Shown here piece after piece: positions 48,435 to 58,679 of a stretch of 64,000 nt of DNA. The notes below the pieces were generated by a model that did not search any database, had not been told where the DNA came from, and saw only the letters and a program-made list of their open reading frames with translations. The position numbers and the translations under genes were made by a program. Source of the stretch: Thermaerobacter sp. FW80 (GTDB lineage: Bacteria; Bacillota; Sulfobacillia; Thermaerobacterales; Thermaerobacteraceae). The stretch is taken from the NCBI RefSeq assembly GCF_004634385.1, contig NZ_CP037895.1:657245-721244 (forward strand), written 5' to 3'. Numbering within the stretch: the stretch's first letter is position 1; the number at the start of each line of letters is the position of its first letter.

Positions 48435-49699
48435 GGGCGGCCGCCCCCTGCACCCGCCCCGGCCGCCGCGGGACCGGCGCGCCGACGGTCGGCGGTCGGC
48501 GTCGCGCGGCCGGCCGCCCGGTCCGACCCACCGCCCCGCGGCGCGGCCTCGCCTTCGCCACCGGGCAGCCAGCGCGCCGCCAGGCCGAGGGCGCGGCGAC
48601 CGAAGCGGCGGCGCACCCGGTCGACGGCCTCCGCCAGCCGCAGGCTGCGGGTGTCGCCCGGCCATAGGGACAGCTGCTGGGGATCGTCGCGGTGGACCAG
48701 CCCTGCAGCCGCCACCCCCACCAGGCGCAGCCAGCGGTCCGCGGGCACGTGGCGCGCCAAGAGCTCCCGCGCCACGGCGAACAGCTCGCCATCGGCGCAG
48801 ATCGGCCGGGGCAGGGCGCGGCTGCGGGTGATGGTGGTGAAGTCCGCATACCGCACCTTCAGGGTCACCTGGGTGGCCCGATACCCGTGCTGGCGCAGGC
48901 GGGTGCCCAACTCCTCGCAGAGCTCCGCCAGCACGGGCAGGACCGCCGCCGGCTGCCGGTCGCGGCCGAAGGTGCGCTCCTCGCTGAGGGAGCGGGTGGG
49001 CGCCGGCACCCCCACCGGGCGCGGATCCCAACCCCGCGCCCGGGCCTGCAGCTCGGCGGCCCGGCCCTTGAGCAGGCGCTGCAGCACCAGGGGGTCGGCC
49101 GCCGCCAGCTGCCCCAGCGTGGCGATGCCCGCGCGGCGCAGCCGCTGGGCCGTGGCCGGCCCCAGGCCCGGCAACGCCTCCACCGGCTGGGGCGCCAGCC
49201 ACGCCTGGACGCCCTCGGGCGGCACGGCCAGGAGCCCGTCGGGCTTGGCCATCTGGCACGCCATCTTGGCCACCAGCCGGTTGGGCCCCACCCCGACGGT
49301 CATGGCCAGCCCCACCTCGCGCCGCACCGCCTCCCGCAGGCGCCGCGCGGCCGCGACCCCGTCGCCCGCCACCTCCAGGTACGCCTCGTCGATGGAGACG
49401 GGTTCGACGACCGGGCTCTCCCGCGCCAGGATGGCCATCACCTGGCGGGACACCTCGGCGTAGCGCTCGCGGCGCACGGGGAGGAACACGGCATGGGGGC
49501 AGAGGCGCCGCGCCTGGGCCAGGGGCATGGCCGAGCGCACGCCGAAGGCCCGGGCCTCGTAGGAGCAGGTGGCCACCACACCCCGCGACCCGGGATCGCC
49601 ACCGACGATCACCGGCCGCCCCCGCAGCTCGGGCCGGTCCCGCTGCTCCACGGCGGCGAAGAAGGCGTCGAGGTCGCAGTGCAGCACCCAGCGCTGCAT
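48419..49699 (-). CDS. dinB: DNA polymerase IV (Y family)
   Basis: Error-prone translesion DNA polymerase. The 426 residues start MQRWVLHCDLDAFFAAVEQ, with catalytic Asp9 and SIDEAYLEV near 104-112. VGVGPNRLVAKMA and a helix-hairpin-helix (ALPGLGPATAQRLRRAGI) follow, then the little-finger domain and a sliding-clamp-binding QQLSLW at 341-346. The C-terminal about 60 residues are low-complexity. The ATG at 49699 has GGAGGGGAG upstream. I see no LexA-box-like element ahead of it. Confidence 0.94.
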   Translation of the reverse strand: MQRWVLHCDLDAFFAAVEQRDRPELRGRPVIVGGDPGSRGVVATCSYEARAFGVRSAMPLAQARRLCPHAVFLPVRRERYAEVSRQVMAILARESPVVEPVSIDEAYLEVAGDGVAAARRLREAVRREVGLAMTVGVGPNRLVAKMACQMAKPDGLLAVPPEGVQAWLAPQPVEALPGLGPATAQRLRRAGIATLGQLAAADPLVLQRLLKGRAAELQARARGWDPRPVGVPAPTRSLSEERTFGRDRQPAAVLPVLAELCEELGTRLRQHGYRATQVTLKVRYADFTTITRSRALPRPICADGELFAVARELLARHVPADRWLRLVGVAAAGLVHRDDPQQLSLWPGDTRSLRLAEAVDRVRRRFGRRALGLAARWLPGGEGEAAPRGGGSDRAAGRATPTADRRRAGPAAAGAGAGGGRPWTRS

Positions 49700-49838
49700 C
49701 GGACTCCCCTCCGGGCTCGCGGACCGGGCCCCGTCGGCGCATCCGGCGCCGCGGCCCCGACCGGCGACGGACCGCCCGCTCCCCGGTCCGCGTGCCCCCT
49801 TGGACACCTAGAACCCCTTCCGCGCGCCCCCGACATGC

Positions 49839-49882
49839 CGGCGCCCCGGGCGGCCGGCCGAGGCCGGCCGCCCGGGGCGCCG
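49839..49882 (-). terminator. Hairpin after tmRNA
   Basis: Perfect 21-base arms around a 2-base loop, 20 bases beyond the tmRNA 3' end. No U-tract follows. Likely terminator or boundary hairpin of ssrA. Confidence 0.6.
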
Positions 49883-49901
49883 CGATGACCGCGACAACCG
49901 G

Positions 49902-50253
49902 TGGAGGTGCGGGGATTTGCACCCCGGTCCGCCAGCGGGCCAGCCGGAGCCTCTACGAGCGTAGCCCCTGTCCGGTTCTCGCCCACCGGGCCCCCAGGGG
50001 CAGGGTCCGCGGCAGGCCAGCCCGCCTTGGGGATCTCGCCGCCGGCTCTGCGGGCGGAGCCGACAGCCAGCCTGCTGGGTTGGAACCGCGTCAGCCCCGC
50101 AGGCGAGGGCTCACGCGGCTTGGCCGCTATCGATCAAGCAGCCAGGGCAAGCTCTTCGTCGGCACTTATCGCCGTGCCGCTGTTTAACGAGGCGCGGCAC
50201 CTCGGCTCGCTTCTCCGGCCCACCCTACCGGCGTCGAATCTAGGATCACCCCC
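49902..50253 (-). ncRNA. ssrA: Transfer-messenger RNA (tmRNA)
   Basis: Rescues stalled ribosomes and tags the unfinished peptide for ClpXP. The 5' end GGGGGTGATCCTAGATTCG and 3' end GGTGCAAATCCCCGCACCTCC form the tRNA-like domain (acceptor GGGGGTG/CACCTCC, one G-U); the discriminator is A and CCA is not encoded. The tag frame at 50163-50134 reads GCC-GAC-GAA-GAG-CTT-GCC-CTG-GCT-GCT-TGA, giving ADEELALAA, with the LAA end recognised by ClpX. It is one-piece and lies just downstream of smpB, its partner. Confidence 0.95.
50134..50163 (-). other. tmRNA tag reading frame
   Basis: Nine codons plus TGA inside ssrA, coding ADEELALAA. It is shorter than the common ten-residue ANDENYALAA type and lacks the initial Asn. 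Confidence 0.88.
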
Positions 50254-50306
50254 GCGCTGTGCCCTGCACGCCGCCCCCTCGGGCAGGGCAGGAGGCGGCT
50301 ACCGGC

Positions 50307-50315
50307 ATTATAGCA
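50307..50315 (-). promoter_or_regulatory. ssrA extended -10 promoter
   Basis: TGCTATAAT on the minus strand (extended -10), about 55 bases before the tmRNA 5' end. No consensus -35 is seen. Confidence 0.7.
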
Positions 50316-50386
50316 CGGCACCACGCCCTGGCGTGGCCCCGGCGCGCCCGGCCGGCGCGATCCCGCCCGACGGCGGCCGATGCCCG

Positions 50387-50854
50387 TCAGCGGCGGGCGC
50401 GCAGCGCCTGGGCCATGCGCCGCTGGGCCTCCCTCTGGGCGATGGCGGCCCGCTTGTCGTAGCGCTTCTTGCCGCGGGCCAGGGCGAGCTCCACCTTGGC
50501 CCAGCCGCCCTTGAGATAGAGGCGCAGCGGCACCAGGGTGTAGCCCCGCTCCCGCACCCGCCCCGCCAGGTAGTCGATCTCCCGCCGATGCAGGAGCAGC
50601 TTCCGCGGGCGGTCCGGCTCGTGGTTGAACCGGTTGCCGTGCTCGTAGGGCGCGATGTGCATGCCGTACAGCCACACCTCGCCGCCCTCGACGCGGGCGT
50701 GGCTGTCCCGCAGGTTGACGCGCCCCGCGCGGATCGACTTGATCTCCGTCCCGGTCAACACCAGCCCCGCCTCGAAGGTCTCGTCGATGAAGTAGTCGTG
50801 GCGCGCCTTGCGGTTGTCTGCGATCAGGCGCACGCCCTCAGCCCGTCCCGCCAT
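50387..50854 (-). CDS. smpB: SsrA-binding protein SmpB
   Basis: Binds tmRNA and fills the decoding site during trans-translation. The 155 residues start with a short basic segment, then [35 protein letters not shown] (given here in its family position 14-48), [20 protein letters not shown], and end with the basic C-terminal tail RGKKRYDKR that enters the mRNA channel. The ATG at 50854 has GGGGAG upstream. It lies directly before ssrA and after rnr. Confidence 0.97.
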   Translation of the reverse strand: MAGRAEGVRLIADNRKARHDYFIDETFEAGLVLTGTEIKSIRAGRVNLRDSHARVEGGEVWLYGMHIAPYEHGNRFNHEPDRPRKLLLHRREIDYLAGRVRERGYTLVPLRLYLKGGWAKVELALARGKKRYDKRAAIAQREAQRRMAQALRARR

Positions 50855-51013
50855 GGCTCCCCTCTCCCGCCGCCCGCGGCCTGGGGTCGCCGGCCGGCCC
50901 CTGCCGGGCCGGTGCCGCCGGGGTTGGGGTGCGTCGCCCGGGCGCGGCCGCCCCCGCGGCGCCTGGGCCCGTGGCCGGCCGCCGTGCGACGTCCCGTGGG
51001 ATGCCCAGCGCCC

Positions 51014-53689
51014 TCACCGCCGCCGGCGCCGGCGACGCGCTCCCTCCGCGGCGGCGGCCGCCTCGGCTGCCGCCGCCTTGCCCGGGGGCTGCGCGGCGTC
51101 GCCCGGGGTGCCGGCCGCGTTCCTCCCGCGCCGATCGCGCCGCCGCCCGGTCGCCGCGGTACGCCGGCGCCGCGCCTCGGCCTTCGCGGTGGATCCCCGC
51201 GCGCCCTTCCCCGCCGTGACCGCCCCGGCCGCCGCGGTCCCCCCGGCGCGCCGGGCCCGACCGCCCCCGGCGCCCGCCCGCCCCGCGGTCCCGCCGCGGG
51301 AGGCCGCGGCGTCGCGCCCCGCCCCACCGGACCGCCGGCCGGCCCGCGCCGCGCGGCCGGCGTAGTCTTCCAGCTCCCCGGCCAGCTCCGCTAAGACCAG
51401 GTCGACGGTGCGCGCCTCGGGGTCGACCTTGGCCACCACCACCTCCACCTCGTCGCCGAGGCGGAAGGTGCGGCGGGTGCGCTCGCCCACCAGGCTGTAG
51501 AGCTTCTCCTCGTAGTGATAGTAATCGTCGGTCAGCGTGCTGACATGGACCAGCCCCTCCACCAGGTTGGGCAGGGTGACGAACAGGCCGAAGGGCGCCA
51601 CGCCGGAGATGATGCCCCGGTACGTCTCGCCGACCTTGTCCACCATGAACTGGACCTTCTTGAGGTCGACGCTCTCCCGCTCGGCTTCCTCCGCCACCCG
51701 CTCCTGCTGCGAGCAGTGGTCGGCGATCTCCGGCAGCATCGCCTCCAGCCGCTCCACCCGCTCCGGCGGCAGGCTGCCGCGGGTGACCAGCTCCTTGACG
51801 ATGCGGTGGACCACCAGGTCGGGGTACCGGCGGATGGGCGAGGTGAAGTGGCAGTAGAAGCGCGCCGCCAGGCCGAAGTGACCCAGCGCCTCGGTGGCGT
51901 AGCGGGCCCGCTTCATGGTGCGCAGGACCACGGCGTTGACCAGGTACTCCTCCGGGCGCCCCTCCACCTGCTTGAGCACCCGCTGGAAGAGGCGCGGGTG
52001 CAGCTTGCGCCGCGGCGGCAGCGGATAGCCGAGGATGGTGAGGAACGCGGCCAGTTCCTCCACCTCCTCGGGATCGGGCTCCTCGTGCACGCGGTAGATG
52101 AAGGGCACCTGGCGCCAGTGGCAGTGCTCCGCCACCGTCTCGTTCGCCGCGATCATGAACTCCTCGATGATCCGCGTGGCCACCGTGCGCTCGCGCCGCA
52201 GCAGCTCCCTGGGCATCCCCTGTTCGTCCAGCACCACCTTGACCTCGGCGATGTCGAAGTCGATGCTGCCCCGCCGCTCCCGGCGGGCCGTCAGGCGCGC
52301 GGCCAGCTGGGCCATGTCCTCCAGCATGGGCAGCACGTCGGCATGCTGCTCGCGCAGGGCCCGCACCTCGGGGTCGTCGGGCGAACCCTCCAGCATGCGC
52401 TGCACGCCCTCGTAGGTCAGCCGATGGCGGCTGCGGATGACGCTGGGGAAGATCTCGTAGGCCACGCGCCGCCCGCGGGCGTCGAAGTCCATGACGACGG
52501 AGACCGTCAGGCGATCGACCCGCGGGTTGAGGCTGCAGATGCCGTTGGAGAGCCGCGGCGGCAGCATGGGCACCACCCGGTCCACCAGGTACACGCTGGT
52601 GGCCCGGCGGCGCGCCTCCAGGTCCAGGGGACTGCCCTCCGGCACGTAGTGGGAGACGTCGGCGATGTGCACGCCCAGGCGCCAGACGGCCTCGCCGCCC
52701 TCCGGGAGCCGCTGCAGCGACACCGCGTCGTCCAGGTCCTTGGCGTCGGCGCCGTCGATGGTGACCACCAGCCAGTCCCGCAGGTCGCGCCGCCCGCGGC
52801 GATCCCGGGCGGTCACGCGCTCGGGGACGCGCTCCGCCTGGGCCAGGGCGGCGGCGGGGAACTCCACCCGGAGCCCGGCCTTGGCGACGATGGCGGCGAC
52901 GTCGACGCCCGGCGCGTCGGCGGGTCCCAACACCCGGACGACCCGGCCCTCGGGACCGCGGCGCCTCTCGGGCCAGCGGGTGATCTCGACGACCACCATG
53001 TCGCCGGGCTTGGCGCCGCCCAGCTGTCCCGCGGGGATGAACACGTCCCAGAAGAGCCGCTGGTCCAGGGGCGTGACGAAGCCGTAGCCGTCCCGTCCCG
53101 GCTGCCCCTCCAGCCGCCCCACCAGCTCGCGGTTGGCCCGCTCCAGGATGCGGATGACCTCGCCCTCGGGCTTGCGACCGTCCCGCCCCCGACCCACCAG
53201 GCGCACCACGACCCGGTCGCGGTGCATGGCGCCGCCCAGGTTCTCCGCCGGGATGAACACGTCCTCGCCGTCGGGCTGGATCAGGAAGGCGTACCCCTTG
53301 GGGTGGCAGTGGAGCACGCCCACGGCCAGGTTCATCCGTTCGGGCAGGCCGTAACGCCGGGTGCGGGTGCGCACCACCCGGCCCGCGGCCTCCAGCCGCT
53401 CGAGGGCGGCGCGAAAGGCGGACTCGGCGTCGGGCCCGTCCACGCCCATGGCGGCCGCCAGCTGGGAGGCGGTCAGCGGCCGGTATGCCCGCTCGCGCAT
53501 GAAGCCGAGGATGCGCTCCTCCCACGCCGCGATGGCGGATTCGGCTTCGGCGGAGGAACCGGCCTGCCCGGGCGCACCCCCCGGCTGGCCCCCCGCGGCG
53601 GCCGCGGAGGCCTTCCCCCCGCGGCCGCGGCCCGGGCGATCCGCGTCGGACCCGTCGGCCCCCTGTCTTCTCCGTCTCGGCAATGCCAT
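51014..53689 (-). CDS. rnr: Ribonuclease R
   Basis: Processive 3'-5' exoribonuclease acting on structured RNA and in trans-translation. Domains in order are an HTH-like region (about 50-115), two cold-shock domains (about 115-260) and the RNB catalytic domain (about 290-620) with TIDGADAKDLDDAVSL and its four metal-binding Asp residues. An S1 domain (about 660-750) and a basic low-complexity tail (about 765-891) follow. The first about 45 residues are also low-complexity. The ATG at 53689 is only a base from GGGAGGG; a TTG two codons later is better spaced. The secG-rnr-smpB-ssrA grouping is typical, here with hppA inserted. Confidence 0.95.
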   Translation of the reverse strand: MALPRRRRQGADGSDADRPGRGRGGKASAAAAGGQPGGAPGQAGSSAEAESAIAAWEERILGFMRERAYRPLTASQLAAAMGVDGPDAESAFRAALERLEAAGRVVRTRTRRYGLPERMNLAVGVLHCHPKGYAFLIQPDGEDVFIPAENLGGAMHRDRVVVRLVGRGRDGRKPEGEVIRILERANRELVGRLEGQPGRDGYGFVTPLDQRLFWDVFIPAGQLGGAKPGDMVVVEITRWPERRRGPEGRVVRVLGPADAPGVDVAAIVAKAGLRVEFPAAALAQAERVPERVTARDRRGRRDLRDWLVVTIDGADAKDLDDAVSLQRLPEGGEAVWRLGVHIADVSHYVPEGSPLDLEARRRATSVYLVDRVVPMLPPRLSNGICSLNPRVDRLTVSVVMDFDARGRRVAYEIFPSVIRSRHRLTYEGVQRMLEGSPDDPEVRALREQHADVLPMLEDMAQLAARLTARRERRGSIDFDIAEVKVVLDEQGMPRELLRRERTVATRIIEEFMIAANETVAEHCHWRQVPFIYRVHEEPDPEEVEELAAFLTILGYPLPPRRKLHPRLFQRVLKQVEGRPEEYLVNAVVLRTMKRARYATEALGHFGLAARFYCHFTSPIRRYPDLVVHRIVKELVTRGSLPPERVERLEAMLPEIADHCSQQERVAEEAERESVDLKKVQFMVDKVGETYRGIISGVAPFGLFVTLPNLVEGLVHVSTLTDDYYHYEEKLYSLVGERTRRTFRLGDEVEVVVAKVDPEARTVDLVLAELAGELEDYAGRAARAGRRSGGAGRDAAASRGGTAGRAGAGGGRARRAGGTAAAGAVTAGKGARGSTAKAEARRRRTAATGRRRDRRGRNAAGTPGDAAQPPGKAAAAEAAAAAEGARRRRRRR

Positions 53690-53853
53690 TCCCTCCCGGG
53701 CCCGGGAACGGCCCGGGACCCCGATTCACATCCATGATACACGGCGGCCACCGGCCGCGCAGGCCCCGTCGCCCGCAAGCCCCGTGGGGCGCCCGCCGCG
53801 GCAGCGTCCGCCGGCGCGACCGGGGACTCGACCGCGGGACGCCGCCCGCCCGC

Positions 53854-55887
53854 CTAGCCGGCGGCGCGCTGGAAGAGCGGGGCGAACACCAGCGCCACCA
53901 CCGACATCAGCTTGATCAGGATGTTCAGCGAGGGGCCGGCCGTGTCCTTGAAGGGATCCCCCACGGTGTCGCCCACCACCGCCGCCCGGTGGGACGCCGA
54001 GCCCTTGCCGCCCAGGGCGCCCCCCTCGATGTACTTCTTCGCGTTGTCCCAGGCGCCCCCGGCGTTGGCCATGAAGATCGCCACCAGGACGCCGGTGACC
54101 AGCGCTCCCGCCAGCAGCCCGCCGACGGCCGCCGGTCCCAGCAGCCAGCCCACCACCAGGGGCGCCGCCACGGCCAGCAGGCCGGGCGCCACCATCTGGG
54201 CCAGGGCGGCGCGGGTGCTGATGTCGACGCAGCGGGCGTAGTCCGGGCGGTCGTCCCCGGTCAGGATGCCCGGCCGCTCGCGGAACTGGCGGCGCACCTC
54301 CTCGATCATGGCGAAGGCGGCGCGCCCCACCGCCTCGACGGCCAGGGAGGAGAACAGCATGGGGAGCATCCCCCCCACCAGCGCGCCGATCATGACCCGA
54401 GGCTCCAGCAGGTCGATGGCGCCCAGGCCGGTGGTGGCGGCGTAGGCGGAGAAGAGGCCCAGCGCTGTCAGCGCCGCCGAGCCGATGGCGAAGCCCTTGC
54501 CCATGGCCGCGGTGGTGTTGCCCACCGCGTCCAGCCGGTCGGTGACGGCCCGCACCTCGGCGGGCAGGCCCGCCATCTCCGCGATGCCGCCGGCGTTGTC
54601 GGCGATGGGGCCGTAGGCGTCGACGGCGACGGTGATGCCGGTGGTCGCCAGCATGCCGACGGCGGCCACGGCGATGCCGTACAGCCCGGCGACGTGGTGG
54701 GCGACCAGCGTGGCCGCCCCCACCACCAGCACCGGCAGGGCCGTGCTCTTCATCCCCACGGCCAGGCCGGCCAGCACGTTGGTCGCCGGCCCGGTGGCCG
54801 CCGACCGCGCCACCTGCCGGGCGGGCGGCCGGTCGCCGGCGGTGTAGTACTCCGTCACCAGCCCCACCAGCACGCCAGCGGCCAGGCCCGCGACCATGGC
54901 CACGGCGGCCTGGGGCAGGCCCAGCCAGCCGGCGGCCAGGCCGCCGCCCCCGGCCAGGGCGAAGGCCGCCGTCAGCGTGCCGCGCCGCAAGGCCCGGGCG
55001 GGGTCGTCACCCGAGCCGGCTTGGGTCACGGCGATGCCCAGCAGCGAGGCGACCACGCCCAGCGCCGCCAGCACCAGCGGGAAGACCACCGCGGCCCCGC
55101 CGCCGGAGCTGGCCGCGCCACCCGCCGCCGCCACCACCACCGCCGCCACCAGCGACCCCACGTAGGACTCGAACAGGTCGGCCCCCATACCCGCCACGTC
55201 GCCCACGTTGTCGCCCACGTTGTCGGCGATCACCGCCGGGTTGCGGGGATCGTCCTCGGGGATGCCCGCCTCCAGCTTGCCGACCAGGTCGGCGCCCATG
55301 TCCGCCGCCTTGGTGTAGATGCCGCCGCCGACCCGGGCGAACAGCGCCACGGAGCTGGCGCCCATGGCGAAACCGTTGAGGACGGCCAGCGTCGCGGGCC
55401 GCCCCGGGTCGACCCAGAGGAGGTACAGCAGTCCCAACCCCAGCAGCCCGAGGCCCACCACGGCCAACCCCATCACCGCGCCGCCGCGGAAGGCCACCGC
55501 CAAGGCGCCGGCCAGTCCGTGCCGCTCGGCCATGCGGGCGGTGCGCACGTTGGCGGTGGTCGCCACCCGCATGCCCCCGTAGCCCGCCGCCAGGGAGGCG
55601 GTCGCCCCCAGCAGGTAGGCCGCCGCCACCGCCGGACCGAAGCCCGACCCGGGCGCCCCGCGCCCCGCCAGGAACAGCACCCCGGCCATCCCGCCGACGA
55701 AGACCACCAACACCTGGTACTCCCGGGCCAGGAAGGCCATGGCGCCCTCCTGGATGGCCCGCGCCACGTCCACCATCCTGCCCTCGCCGGCCTCGGTCCG
55801 GGCCACGCTCCGGGCCATGGCAAGCGCCACCGCCAGCGCCAACAGGCCCGCGACCGGGGCAAGGAGGGCCAGTTCCCGCTCCGCCAC
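53854..55887 (-). CDS. hppA: Membrane-bound ion-pumping pyrophosphatase
   Basis: Pumps H+ or Na+ using pyrophosphate. The 677 residues have about 16 helices, the substrate site [22 protein letters not shown] and [20 protein letters not shown], and [16 protein letters not shown] with Ala460 and Gly463, the residues found in K+-dependent enzymes (K+-independent ones have Lys460). Whether it moves H+ or Na+ is not decided from what I can see. The GTG at 55887 has GGAGG nine bases upstream. It sits between secG and rnr, not a usual member of that block. Confidence 0.95.
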   Translation of the reverse strand: MAERELALLAPVAGLLALAVALAMARSVARTEAGEGRMVDVARAIQEGAMAFLAREYQVLVVFVGGMAGVLFLAGRGAPGSGFGPAVAAAYLLGATASLAAGYGGMRVATTANVRTARMAERHGLAGALAVAFRGGAVMGLAVVGLGLLGLGLLYLLWVDPGRPATLAVLNGFAMGASSVALFARVGGGIYTKAADMGADLVGKLEAGIPEDDPRNPAVIADNVGDNVGDVAGMGADLFESYVGSLVAAVVVAAAGGAASSGGGAAVVFPLVLAALGVVASLLGIAVTQAGSGDDPARALRRGTLTAAFALAGGGGLAAGWLGLPQAAVAMVAGLAAGVLVGLVTEYYTAGDRPPARQVARSAATGPATNVLAGLAVGMKSTALPVLVVGAATLVAHHVAGLYGIAVAAVGMLATTGITVAVDAYGPIADNAGGIAEMAGLPAEVRAVTDRLDAVGNTTAAMGKGFAIGSAALTALGLFSAYAATTGLGAIDLLEPRVMIGALVGGMLPMLFSSLAVEAVGRAAFAMIEEVRRQFRERPGILTGDDRPDYARCVDISTRAALAQMVAPGLLAVAAPLVVGWLLGPAAVGGLLAGALVTGVLVAIFMANAGGAWDNAKKYIEGGALGGKGSASHRAAVVGDTVGDPFKDTAGPSLNILIKLMSVVALVFAPLFQRAAG

Positions 55888-55992
55888 GGCACGACCCCTC
55901 CCTCGGCGCCCTGCGACGCCCCGGGGCGCGCAGGCTCCTGGGAAGTCCTATGCCGGGCGTCGGCTTGTCATCCCCCAAGACGCCAAGGACGC

Positions 55993-56030
55993 GGCGGGCC
56001 CGCCCACCCCAGCGGGTGGGCGGGCCCGCC
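55993..56030. repeat. Perfect hairpin upstream of hppA
   Basis: Arms of 17 bases (starting GGCGGGCCCGCCC) around CAGC, about 105 bases upstream of the hppA start. Could be a leader hairpin or terminator. Confidence 0.6.
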
Positions 56031-56059
56031 GATCGGCGGCTCTGCGCAGGCATGGGCGA

Positions 56060-56370
56060 CCCGCGCGGTCGCGATGCGGGGTCTTGTGCGCTCGCGGGGG
56101 CGACCCGCGCGGGTGCGATGCGGGGTCTTGCGCGGTCGCCGGAGCGACCCGCGCGGTCGCGGGGGCGACCGCGCGGCCGCGGTGCCGAGCCTTATGCGGT
56201 CGGCGGCGACCGCGTCATCGCGATGCGGCCCCGCACGGCCACGACGCGCAGCCTTGCGCGGTCGCGGGGGCGACCCGGGCCGGTGCGGTGCACCGCCCCG
56301 GGTCGCGATGCGCGGCCCGGCGTCGCGATGCGCGGCCCGGGGTCGCGATGCGGGACCCGGGGCCGCGATG
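56060..56370. repeat. Degenerate tandem repeats
   Basis: Repeating segments of about 18-45 bases built from GCGATGCGGGGTCTTGCGCG, GGTCGCGGGGGCGACC and CGATGCGCGGCCCGG, in three related groups. The last part (56296-56365) is a run of about 20-base units GGTCGCGATGCGCGGCCCG. Many units are themselves palindromic (CGCG). Confidence 0.75.
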
Positions 56371-56408
56371 CAGGGCGCCGCGGGGCCCACAGGCCCCGCG
56401 GCGCCCTG
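56371..56408 (-). terminator. Hairpin after secG
   Basis: Perfect 17-base arms around CACA, 28 bases beyond the secG stop. No U-tract follows. Probably ends the gap-to-secG transcript. Confidence 0.55.
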
Positions 56409-56435
56409 CGGGCCCCTGGGGCAAGGCTGGGCTCC

Positions 56436-56672
56436 TCAGTCCATGAAGTAGCCGAGGACGAAGGACGTGAGGAAGAAGACCACCGCCAGGATCACGGTCA
56501 TCCGCTCGAAGAACTGGTCCAGGCCCCGGCGCTTGCCGAAGAACGCCTCCGCGCCGCCGGCGATGGCCCCCGACAGGCCGGCGCTCCGTCCGGATTGGAG
56601 GATCACCACGGCGATCAGGGCGATGACCGCGAGGATGTGCAGGACCAACAGCACGGTCTCCACGGCGTCCAC
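56436..56672 (-). CDS. secG: Preprotein translocase subunit SecG
   Basis: Small subunit of the SecYEG channel. The product is 78 residues with two transmembrane helices (about 5-25 and 55-76) joined by the conserved loop VVILQSGRSAGLSGAIAGG and FFGKRRGLDQFFERMT. The GTG at 56672 has GGAGCGGG just upstream; a GTG three codons later is also possible. The frame is open further upstream but not SecG-like. It follows eno as in many Firmicutes. Confidence 0.95.
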   Translation of the reverse strand: MDAVETVLLVLHILAVIALIAVVILQSGRSAGLSGAIAGGAEAFFGKRRGLDQFFERMTVILAVVFFLTSFVLGYFMD

Positions 56673-56840
56673 CCCGCTCCGGGCCGCCGGCCCGGCCCGC
56701 CCTCGCGCCCGGCTCGCCCGCGGCCAGCGGCCATGCGGTGCCATGCTATCACAGCCCGCGGGCGGCGGCAACGGCTGCCCGCCCGGGGCGGGGCACCCCC
56801 TCGCCCCGGCGTCCGATCCGGGACGGGGAGGGACCGGCGG

Positions 56841-58679
<1,839 letters not shown>

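Larger units (their letters stand above)
55888..56435. other. Repeat-rich spacer between hppA and secG
   Basis: About 550 bases with no gene. It holds, in minus-strand order from secG, a terminator-like hairpin (56371-56408), degenerate tandem repeats (56060-56370) and a second hairpin (55993-56030) that would lie in an hppA leader. No two-box promoter for hppA is visible. Confidence 0.55.

Noticed and set aside
49700-49838. LexA-controlled promoter of dinB
   Set aside because: No Firmicute LexA (CGAACN4GTTCG) or E. coli-type box is seen ahead of dinB.
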